Assembly (NCBI GenBank): GCA_000316135.1
Contig: JH993943.1
Span: 1-15,105 of the forward strand
Direction: 5' to 3'
DNA length: 15,105 bases
From: Trachipleistophora hominis
Taxonomy: Eukaryota > Microsporidia > Pleistophoridae
In this document: piece by piece, positions 8,910-15,105 of the stretch
Layout: the number at the start of each line of letters is the position of its first letter
Position numbering within the stretch: the first letter of the stretch is position 1
Position numbers and translations under genes: made by a program
Notes under the pieces: generated by a model
Seen by the model: the letters and a program-made list of their open reading frames with translations, nothing else
Told to the model about the DNA's origin: nothing
The model's database searches: none

Positions 8910-9899
8910 TCAGGGCTTCTTAAAGAATGGCTTTTTTATTACAGGACTCGAATCCGAAAAAGTAAGATTTTGAAAAAATGATACATTCCTATCTTCTGGT
9001 GGTTGTTTAGGAGTCTCTTGTTTGATTTGTGCCTTAACTTTAGGCGGGGAAAACGGTACTTTCTTATCCTTGACCATGTTTTTGATACTTTTAACGTTTG
9101 TTTTCCTTTTCTTAGTAGATTTCTCATTTGTACCACCTGTTTTGGGATTTTTAATCGACTGTTGGACGTTTTTATCGTTATTTCTTTGTAATACATCACC
9201 GACATCAACATACATTGGTGTTTTGTCTTTTGTTTCGGGCAATTTCTTCTTATTATCATTTATCTTTCTATCAAGCAACACTAAAGAAGATTCAAGATCA
9301 TTGTCGTACTGTTCATCCCCATACACCATTTTCATTTTCTGGTTATTATTTTCCAACTGTTTTATAACTTTATTCTGAAGCTGTATTATATCCTCCTTCT
9401 GGTTCAGACTTCCCTTCATGTGTTCGTACTCTCTTTTTAACTTTTTTAGCTCCATTTCCTTTTTCTCTGCTTCCTCTCGATCTAGAAAATTTTGATCTTT
9501 TAACATTTTCTTCTTCAACATATCATTGTATTTGCATCTCTCTTCATCTAAGCTTCGTTTATATTCTTCGTTATCCTTTGACCTGCCAGTTATTTCGTTC
9601 TTTATTTTCTTCGACAGCTTTGTATTATCCTTAGTTAGTTCATCGATCTTTTCTTCATATTTTATTCTGTCGATTTTGAACGATTTTATCAAATCTTCGT
9701 GTTCTTTCAATTTTTCCGACAAACCCGTAATTTGCTCTCGGTAATTTTCTTCCAAGAGATTCTTTTCTTCAAGCAGTGTGTTTCGATATTTAAACTCTCC
9801 CAGCTGTTTCTGGTTAGTTCTTACCAATTCATCGTATTTTTTCTTAATTTCATCGTATTTGTTAGCAATCTCCGCGTATTTTTTTCCAAAACTATATTT
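8910..9899 (-). CDS. Coiled-coil protein, 3' portion (second frame of a split gene)
   Basis: This frame is open from just before the A run at 9897-9905 to the TGA at 8910-8912, about 329 codons, and has no ATG near its beginning; the first plausible alternative start at 9827 is TTG. Its first codons (KYSFGKKYAEIANKYDEIKK) continue the heptad-rich coiled coil of the adjacent upstream frame without a break in character. It is therefore read as the second part of one gene of about 492 residues. Coiled coil continues through about three quarters of the first 200 residues. The last 130 residues are low-complexity and basic, with a KKRK cluster resembling a nuclear signal and minimal S-P sites (FSPPK, SSPV), ending in the pattern SSPVIKKPFFKKP. 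This suggests a nuclear or spindle-associated structural protein, but no family is recognised. Confidence 0.65.
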   Translation of the reverse strand, partial: KYSFGKKYAEIANKYDEIKKKYDELVRTNQKQLGEFKYRNTLLEEKNLLEENYREQITGLSEKLKEHEDLIKSFKIDRIKYEEKIDELTKDNTKLSKKIKNEITGRSKDNEEYKRSLDEERCKYNDMLKKKMLKDQNFLDREEAEKKEMELKKLKREYEHMKGSLNQKEDIIQLQNKVIKQLENNNQKMKMVYGDEQYDNDLESSLVLLDRKINDNKKKLPETKDKTPMYVDVGDVLQRNNDKNVQQSIKNPKTGGTNEKSTKKRKTNVKSIKNMVKDKKVPFSPPKVKAQIKQETPKQPPEDRNVSFFQNLTFSDSSPVIKKPFFKKP

Positions 9900-10387
9900 T
9901 TTTTTCCAAGTACCTTATCGTTTCCCAGTTTTTTATTTTTATCGATCAACTCTTTGTTTCTATCGGCCAACTTAGCGTTTTCCTTTCTTAGTTTTTCCAA
10001 TTCCCTCTCCAATCTATCAATTTGAGCGTTACTTGCCGCGTTTCCCTCTTTTCTACAAGATTCTACTTCAGCATTTAGTTTTTCAATTTTCCGCTCTTTT
10101 TCAACGCTTATCGCTTGTAACCGCTTGACGTCTTTGTTAACAATATCAAGTTCAGCCTGCAACTTATTATTATTCGTGCCCCATTCTGCATTTTGCTCTT
10201 CAAGATCCTCTAGTTTGTGCTGCAACTCCGTAGTTTGTTTTTTTAATGTATCGATTCGTTCATCCTTTTCTGCAATTTGATCAGACAATGACGCGTACAA
10301 TTTATGAAACTGTGCCACACGAGCCGAAAAAAACTTTTGTTCGAGAACACGTGTTCGGGAGGAAAGCTTGAGATATTCGTAGTACAT
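9821..10387 (-). CDS. Coiled-coil protein, 5' portion (first frame of a split gene)
   Basis: This frame encodes 188 residues. After a short basic N terminus (about 1-20), residues 30-160 form one long coiled coil rich in E, K, L and Q with heptad spacing (for example IDTLKKQTTELQHKLEDLEE). The coiled-coil character stops abruptly after residue 163, at a run of nine A on the coding strand; the final 25 residues are T/N/R/M-rich and look like out-of-frame sequence. The adjacent frame takes up the coiled coil at the same point, so the in-frame stop is probably not the natural end of the protein. The ATG is directly preceded by CCCCC, which strongly supports this start. No enzymatic domain is seen and the family is unknown. 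Neighbouring genes give no functional clue. Confidence 0.7.
   Translation of the reverse strand: MYYEYLKLSSRTRVLEQKFFSARVAQFHKLYASLSDQIAEKDERIDTLKKQTTELQHKLEDLEEQNAEWGTNNNKLQAELDIVNKDVKRLQAISVEKERKIEKLNAEVESCRKEGNAASNAQIDRLERELEKLRKENAKLADRNKELIDKNKKLGNDKVLGKKNIVLEKNTRRLLTNTMKLRKNTMNW
9897..9905 (-). other. A9 run at the frame break of the coiled-coil gene
   Basis: On the coding strand the first frame reads GGA AAA AAA AAT. This contains A AAA AAA in the correct phase for a -1 slip. One base back, the second frame continues the coiled coil. A second A run (A7, 9879-9885) lies 11 bases further downstream. A one-base length error or indel, transcript slippage, or programmed -1 frameshifting would all fit. 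Confidence 0.7.
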
Positions 10388-10392
10388 GGGGG
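10388..10392 (-). promoter_or_regulatory. CCCCC directly before the coiled-coil gene ATG
   Basis: On the minus strand five C abut the ATG at 10387, preceded by an AT-rich stretch. This matches the CCC-type start-proximal signal of microsporidia. Confidence 0.5.
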
Positions 10393-10758
10393 CAAATTAT
10401 TTTTTGGTGCTGATTTAAAGCGTTCGTAACCGGGAAGAAGCGTGTGAACGCAAAATAACATCTGATTCAACAGAAAAGTTTGTGCTGAATCCACGTTGGT
10501 ACTTAACGATACAGCATTTATTAAAATAATTCTATCGATGATGAAGGGTGTTGTTTACATAATTTCATTAATCGGGATAAATTGTAACCATCACATCACG
10601 TATTATACCGAAACAAAATAAACATGAAGGTGTCAATGAATGATTACACCGTATGTACACACGATAGGGTATGTGATACACGGCACAAAATACATACAGG
10701 TGAAAATAATTATATTTAAGATGAATAAATGAAAATATGTTCATTTGTGTATAGTTAC
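10393..10758. other. Spacer upstream of the coiled-coil gene
   Basis: This region has no supported gene. A short stem is possible at about 10628-10648 (GGTGT with ACACC). An open frame at 10243-10494 overlaps the coiled-coil gene and is a shadow. Confidence 0.45.
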
Positions 10759-11155
10759 TTAATGAAATTTTACTCTTCTTAAGGCAGTAAAACTGTTATT
10801 TGAAAAAGATGTTGCAAGGGCTTGATAGTACAGACCTTTTACTGACATAGTAGGCCGATATAAATTTGTTATTGGAATAAGAACGAGACAAATTCTTATA
10901 TTCAAGTGTGGTGTTAAAACCGCAATTGCGCGGTTGGAGAGCAAAATAGTATTCATCTCGGGTGAATATAGAGCATAGACTATCGAAGAAGTATACGTCT
11001 TTGATGTATTGGTTGTCATTAGGTGGTCCTTGCATCTTCTTTCTATCGGCAGGATTGGTCGCTGGTAACAGTAACAGGTCGAAAGAAAATAGCTCTCGGC
11101 CGATTCTTTAAACGCATTTTTTGGAGGGAACTATGTGCCATTGTGATATACTTAA
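10759..11155 (-). other. Unassigned GC-rich block with two overlapping open minus-strand frames
   Basis: This block averages roughly 39% GC over 10801-11160 (reaching about 48% in 11041-11100) and then falls to about 18% in 11161-11220. Two minus-strand frames are open together for over 300 bases. One runs from about 11140 to 10759, with its first ATG at 11019 (86 residues). The other is open from about 11117 and has its first ATG at 11035, ending at 10796 (79 residues). A third short frame starts at an ATG about 11151 and stops after 32 codons. None has a recognisable domain. A perfect 6-base stem (AACCGC with GCGGTT) lies at about 10918-10935. It could be a fast-evolving or decayed gene, or a structured RNA gene; I cannot decide. 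Confidence 0.3.
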
Positions 11156-11419
11156 TGTAATAGGGCGGATAATAATTTTTAAATAATTTCTTGCTATATT
11201 ATGAGAAATATTTTAATTAATTCCATTTACTATTAAATTGCTATTTAAACATATTTTACGTCAAAAACAAAATGTTACGCATCGTATAAAACAATTATTG
11301 AAAAAGACACGTTTATGGTAAAAGGATCGGTTGTTAATGATTATATAGTATCATTAAGAGAGTGAGACCACGTATTGCACTAAAAAACTTTTAAATACCA
11401 TGTTCAAGCCACATTAAAT
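11156..11419. other. AT-rich spacer downstream of Trm11
   Basis: Very AT-rich sequence holding the 3' end of the Trm11 gene. Nothing else was recognised. Confidence 0.4.
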
Positions 11420-12709
11420 TCATATTTTTTGAAAAAGATAGAATACTCTTTCGCACGTCCGTAATTTTTGGTTTACAGACAAAACAAGTTCATATGCCTC
11501 AAAAAGTCGTGCAATTTCATTTCCATAACCACGTATTATTGAAAAGCAGACTCGTCCATTTTTATGTAAAACTTCATCGCACAAATCCCTTAATCCTTTA
11601 ATAAGTGATATCATGGTTTCTTTTTGTAGCGATGCACGTATTCCGTACGGTAAATCGGTTATTACATGATCAACCTTTTTAAAATGGGTGGAGAAAATGG
11701 ATGCCCGAAAAATGCCTAGAAGACGTTCTTCAACCCCGAACTGGTAAAAATTTGAGTGGATCGACGTTCCAGCAAGGCTTGTTCTTACACCAGGTAGTTT
11801 AGTCAAAAATAATTTATCCTGCACGTTATAGTACTCGTCAGAGCTGACAGTAGATGTAATTTTATTGCTATAGGATGTAATCATCTGTTTGATATCGTGA
11901 TCAAACGATTTTAAGTTTTTCTTGTTATTTTCCTCAATCGTATTTTGCCCAATCATCTGCTTTTTACTTATATCACAGCCAACTACGTAACAGCCCATTA
12001 AAGCACAGTACAATATAATACTGCCGCTACCTACAAACGGGTCCAGAATAATGCAGTTGCCTGTGGAAACTGTTATATTAAACATAAAAGCTGATACTTC
12101 TAGGTCCATCGCCGTATGACCAATAAATAATCTGTTTGGCACGCCGTATCGTAGCATTTCCTTTCTTCTTGAAGTCATCACGTGTATAGAAAAATAAGTT
12201 TTGTTCAACGTACAGCTAATAACATAGATTATTGTGAGTGGCTGCCTAAGAATTAGTTCAGTGCTAGTTAAAAAGCAATACTTGTTACTAAAATCATTTT
12301 TCTGTTTTATTTTGCATCCAAATGTTTCTGTTACCAGCTTAAATTTTACTTTTTGCGCAGTTTCGGTTGTCACTCGTTCATTATGTTGTATCCTGTTCAA
12401 TTCACCCGTGAGATAAAGCTTTACAAACTCTTCTGTCTTTCTTTGGAGCTTCTCTTTCAGAGTTTCATCCACAACAAGCAATTCGTGGTTTGTCTCAGCT
12501 ACGTAAAGCAGATATGAAATTTGTTTAACAAATATAGATTTTTGACCAATCTCACGAATTGCTTCGAATGTGGTTTCAAGAATCATGTATGGATGCATAT
12601 CTTGAGGTTTAGTAATTATTTTGTGCGGGTAATTTCTCAAAAGGCACAAAACTTCATGAAATCTAAAGTTTTGATAAGTGTTAACTAGGCGAACAAGAAA
12701 CGTATACAT
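11420..12709 (-). CDS. TRM11: tRNA (guanine(10)-N2)-methyltransferase Trm11
   Basis: This 429-residue protein is probably Trm11, the catalytic subunit that with Trm112 makes N2-methylguanosine at position 10 of tRNAs in the cytoplasm, using S-adenosylmethionine. The N-terminal part (about 1-170) would be the THUMP/RNA-binding region, here poorly conserved. The Rossmann methyltransferase domain follows. GHTAMDLEVSAFM (197-209) matches the family's PTSMDPELA segment. DPFVGSGSI (223-231) is the SAM-binding motif I. VVGCDIS (242-248) is the acidic strand-2 motif. TDLPYGIRAS (351-360) is the catalytic motif, normally DPPYGIR; here the second residue is Leu, with Asp352, Pro354 and Tyr355 kept. The overall length is close to yeast Trm11 (433). 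The ATG has AACCCCACACC just upstream. A generic THUMP-domain methyltransferase (Trm14/THUMPD) is the main alternative, but the T-D-x-P-Y-G-I-R form and order of motifs favour Trm11. Confidence 0.9.
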   Translation of the reverse strand: MYTFLVRLVNTYQNFRFHEVLCLLRNYPHKIITKPQDMHPYMILETTFEAIREIGQKSIFVKQISYLLYVAETNHELLVVDETLKEKLQRKTEEFVKLYLTGELNRIQHNERVTTETAQKVKFKLVTETFGCKIKQKNDFSNKYCFLTSTELILRQPLTIIYVISCTLNKTYFSIHVMTSRRKEMLRYGVPNRLFIGHTAMDLEVSAFMFNITVSTGNCIILDPFVGSGSIILYCALMGCYVVGCDISKKQMIGQNTIEENNKKNLKSFDHDIKQMITSYSNKITSTVSSDEYYNVQDKLFLTKLPGVRTSLAGTSIHSNFYQFGVEERLLGIFRASIFSTHFKKVDHVITDLPYGIRASLQKETMISLIKGLRDLCDEVLHKNGRVCFSIIRGYGNEIARLFEAYELVLSVNQKLRTCERVFYLFQKI

Positions 12710-13227
12710 GGTGTGGGGTTGTGAATTGATACCAGATAAAATTATATTGACAAAAAAGAAGGTAAAAATTGAATAACGATTGTTTAATTACTAAAGGCGT
12801 AAAGTGTGTTTGTAGTTATATCTAACAGCGAGGTAGAATAACCATCGTATTTAAGATGATGGTATGGTATCGCTGTATTACTTTAAGATAAGTATATTTA
12901 GCGTTTTTAAAATGCGTTTAATTTAGGAACACAGAATATCAGACGAGAATCGCGTCGAAAAATAAACAAAACTCTATGCAATAAAGAAGGAATAAAGCGT
13001 TATAATTCCACAGTGTTTTTTAAAAATGGAAGTTATATCAAAACTTTATAAAAGATTTGTCCATCTACCTGATTCATAATGCAACTTTCATTAACGTTAT
13101 TCCTCCACAATAGAGAAATAAGAATGTCCCAAAGAAGTATAAAAACGCCGTAGTGATCAACCGTTGTTTACTACAAGCACGTTTTAGCAACTTTTCTGAA
13201 AATTGCAACAAAAACAACTATTAAATT
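12710..13227. other. Spacer between Trm11 and RPC82
   Basis: This 0.52 kb AT-rich region holds the Trm11 promoter and the RPC82 3' end. No further gene or RNA was recognised. Confidence 0.5.
12715..12718 (-). promoter_or_regulatory. CCCC motif upstream of the Trm11 ATG
   Basis: On the minus strand, AACCCCACACC precedes the ATG, placing the C tract at -6 to -9. It is like the tracts before the EED and RPC82 starts. Confidence 0.45.
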
Positions 13228-14358
13228 CTATTTAAAGCACTTTAACACGAAGAGATCCTCACTTATATTTATGATATTGGATATAAGACTGATGTTATCC
13301 GGGCTTTCCTTGCTTGTTTTGGCTGCTCTAGCCAAATATAGCTCCATACTTGTTGCCAAAGCGCATGCCACGCCGCCGAATGACATTCTATTGACCCATC
13401 CATTCTTATGTATGGCTATTAACCCATTTTGCATCAAACCAAACAATATTGGTTTTATTTTCTGTCTCTCTATCAGAACCTGCTTGATAATTTGATCATC
13501 GGGTACGAACAATTTCTCCGCTATAAAATTGTAGAGTTTTCTACTATCCAGGTCCAAATACCTATTAACTATCCATTGCTTTAACACCATTGTATTGATT
13601 ATCAAATTTTTGTTGTTTATTGTGCATATTACACTTTTTTCGCTGTGATCATGTTTACATTGTGTAATTCTGTCATTTTCGACGTATTTTAGTATGTTTT
13701 TATTCCCTAGCTCGATATAACGTTCCAACATGTAGTCATTTACTATTCTATTCAACAACTTTTTTTCTAAGTAGTCAAAATTGATAATTAAATATTTTTT
13801 TGTCTTTTTTCGTTTAGTTATTCCAACATTCTTTATTTTTTCTTCTTTCACGCAACTTTCACTAAAATTCAGTCTTAAAAGAGATTTTACTTCGTTTAAT
13901 GATACCGATTTCACGAACAACATTGCATCTACATCATCATTTTTGCGTACTGTAACGCCCTTCATGAATAATTCTAAAAGCACCTTTTGCTCTTTTTCGG
14001 AGAGTATGCCCATATATAATGGCAAAAATAACCTATTAAGGATGTATCTCGTGTTTATTGTGTAATATGTTATGTTCTGGTAGATATTATACTCAACAAC
14101 CCTGGTCTGTATTAAATATTTCAAAATTTTGGTGAGTGTAACTGAATCCAGCGGTATATTGCAGATAAGTTGTTTGTATGTAACAGTTTTTAGGTTTAGC
14201 ATGAAATCAACAACCGGTTCTAATAATGTACCGCGTTCGTTAAGAAGAAATTTATAAATTTTGTACATCACCAAGGGGTGATTTGTCACAGAGGAAAGAC
14301 GTAGTTTTCGATAGAAAATATTTTGTCCCCTTGACGAAAAGTGGCGAGTAGACAGCAT
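13228..14358 (-). CDS. RPC82: RNA polymerase III subunit RPC82/RPC3 (C62-like)
   Basis: This 376-residue protein is probably the RPC82 (human RPC3/POLR3C) subunit of RNA polymerase III, part of the RPC82-RPC34-RPC31 subcomplex used for promoter opening and initiation at tRNA and 5S genes. The family's winged-helix arrangement is visible. LLNERGTLLEPVV (38-50) and TYKQLICNI..DSVTLTKILKYLIQTRVVEY (60-90) match the N-terminal winged helix. YILNRLFLPLYMG (105-117) matches the R-Y-P-x-Y segment. YLIINFDYLEKKLLNRIV (189-206) matches the Y-W-x-V-N-x-x-R-F segment. RKLYNFIAEKLF then MQNGLIAIHKNG (273-320) match a later winged helix. It is much shorter than yeast RPC82 (654), having lost the acidic insert and apparently the C-terminal coiled coil. 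Homology begins only near Met31 (ATG at 14268), which also has a CCCC tract 8 bases upstream, so the true start may be 14268; the longer start also has a CCC tract. Confidence 0.82.
   Translation of the reverse strand: MLSTRHFSSRGQNIFYRKLRLSSVTNHPLVMYKIYKFLLNERGTLLEPVVDFMLNLKTVTYKQLICNIPLDSVTLTKILKYLIQTRVVEYNIYQNITYYTINTRYILNRLFLPLYMGILSEKEQKVLLELFMKGVTVRKNDDVDAMLFVKSVSLNEVKSLLRLNFSESCVKEEKIKNVGITKRKKTKKYLIINFDYLEKKLLNRIVNDYMLERYIELGNKNILKYVENDRITQCKHDHSEKSVICTINNKNLIINTMVLKQWIVNRYLDLDSRKLYNFIAEKLFVPDDQIIKQVLIERQKIKPILFGLMQNGLIAIHKNGWVNRMSFGGVACALATSMELYLARAAKTSKESPDNISLISNIINISEDLFVLKCFK
14275..14278 (-). promoter_or_regulatory. CCCC motif upstream of the internal RPC82 ATG (14268)
   Basis: On the minus strand, CACCCCTTGGTG directly precedes the ATG of Met31, resembling the AACCCTTG before the EED start. 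It supports a shorter RPC82 protein of 346 residues. Confidence 0.35.
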
Positions 14359-14364
14359 ACCACT

Positions 14365-14367
14365 GGG
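14365..14367 (-). promoter_or_regulatory. CCC motif upstream of the long RPC82 ATG
   Basis: On the minus strand, CATCCCAGTGGT precedes the ATG at 14358, with CCC at -7 to -9. It supports the longer reading. Confidence 0.3.
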
Positions 14368-14776
14368 ATGAATAGGAGTAGTTAAATAAAACCTGTTCGA
14401 AAAAGATAAGTTTTAAATAAGAATAGAACTGAACGAGTAACGGAGATACTCCTTGTATAACTGAAAATGGCACTGCTAGTATCTCTTGTCAGTAATAATA
14501 TGTTAAGTACCATAAAATAAACTATTGTTATAAATCAAATATTGCACTAATCAGATGTGTTTAGATAGTTCAAAATGAATATTATGTGAATACTAGGCAA
14601 TCAATATAATTTATGTTTACAAAATGATGGCTCATTTAACATTTTGTTCATATTACGAACTTGTTCAGGTTAGATTTATTATAAATAACATTTTTTGGTG
14701 GTTGGAGATTTGTAACAATAAAATTATTTTATTTATATCCATTGTTGAAGCCTCTATAGGTTGTAAACTAACCTAA

Positions 14777-14806
14777 TAATAAAAGGGTATTAGTAGTAAA
14801 AGGGTA
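14777..14806 (+). repeat. Two-copy imperfect direct repeat, 17-base period
   Basis: TAATAAAAGGGTA (14777-14789) recurs as TAGTAAAAGGGTA (14794-14806), 12 of 13 positions alike. The significance is unknown. Confidence 0.4.
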
Positions 14807-15105
14807 GAGAGTGGTAATTATATGTATATTTAAGTAATTAGTAATCTGATACTACCGTAATTGGTTGAAAAACGAGCGGTATCATTGTATATAAAAACAA
14901 ACAGTTTTTTATTTGTCTCATTTCATTGATCCTATGCTTAACGAATCGGTGCTCCTAAGCATTTTAAACAAGAATTTTTGGTTAGTACTGATGTGCCACA
15001 TCAAAACTTATATTTTTCAATTAATTGAAACAAACCACGTTTATTATTGTTAATTCATCACGTTTACAATAAATATTCAAATTTTCAGATAATCGTTCAA
15101 AGACA

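Larger units (their letters stand above)
14359..15105. other. Spacer at the window end
   Basis: AT-rich sequence upstream of RPC82 reaching the window edge. No gene was recognised. A shadow frame at 14252-14473 overlaps the RPC82 start. Confidence 0.5.

Noticed and set aside
8939..9259. 106-codon minus-strand frame inside the coiled-coil gene
   Set aside because: It overlaps the better-supported frame, has a composition without coiled-coil or domain signs, and no start signal.
9003..10025. Several plus-strand open frames rich in F, S and L
   Set aside because: They are antisense to the K/E-rich coiled-coil gene; reverse-complemented Lys and Glu codons give Phe and Ser/Leu, a typical shadow.
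11085..11110. TCTCGGCC similar to the 5' part of U2 snRNA
   Set aside because: Only eight bases agree; the branch-point pairing sequence and Sm site are not present.
14252..14473. 73-codon minus-strand frame at the RPC82 start
   Set aside because: It overlaps the RPC82 N terminus in another frame and shows no domain.

Overview
This 15.1 kb window looks like nuclear DNA of a microsporidian or a close relative. The base composition is AT-rich and no spliceosomal intron is needed to read any gene. Several housekeeping proteins are shorter than their yeast or human counterparts. Five gene starts carry a CCC- or GGG-type tract within about 11 bases of the ATG, a signal described for microsporidia. 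A secreted leucine-rich protein of the kind that is expanded in several microsporidia is also present. Only about 54% of the window is coding and spacers reach 0.5-1.3 kb, so it fits a large, relaxed microsporidian genome better than a compact Encephalitozoon-type one. The species is not determined.

Layout. 1-1218: spacer with locally GC-richer patches but no convincing gene. 1219-1653 (+): a cornichon/Erv14 COPII cargo receptor. 1654-2979: spacer. 2980-3834 (+): a three-repeat Myb protein resembling SNAPC4. 4028-6037 (-): a signal-peptide-bearing, leucine-rich protein with a cysteine cluster, head to head across 1.17 kb with 7209-8231 (+), a WD40 protein that I recognise as EED/ESC, the Polycomb PRC2 scaffold. 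8910-10387 (-): one long coiled-coil gene split between two frames at a run of nine A. 10760-11155: an unassigned, unusually GC-rich block. 11420-12709 (-): Trm11, the tRNA m2G10 methyltransferase. 13228-14358 (-): a shortened RPC82/RPC3 subunit of RNA polymerase III. 14359-15105: AT-rich spacer.

The genes do not form an operon; they are separate eukaryotic transcription units. Functionally they fall into tRNA production (RPC82 transcribes, Trm11 modifies, and the Myb protein may be a snRNA/Pol III-type promoter factor), chromatin silencing (EED), secretory traffic (Erv14) and host-facing or lineage-specific proteins (the LRR protein, possibly the coiled-coil protein).

The most interesting items are the EED homologue with a largely lost methyl-lysine cage, the frame break of the coiled-coil gene at a perfect A-rich slippery site, and the GC-rich orphan block at 10.8-11.15 kb. 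No rRNA, tRNA, CRISPR array or intact transposon was found by eye.
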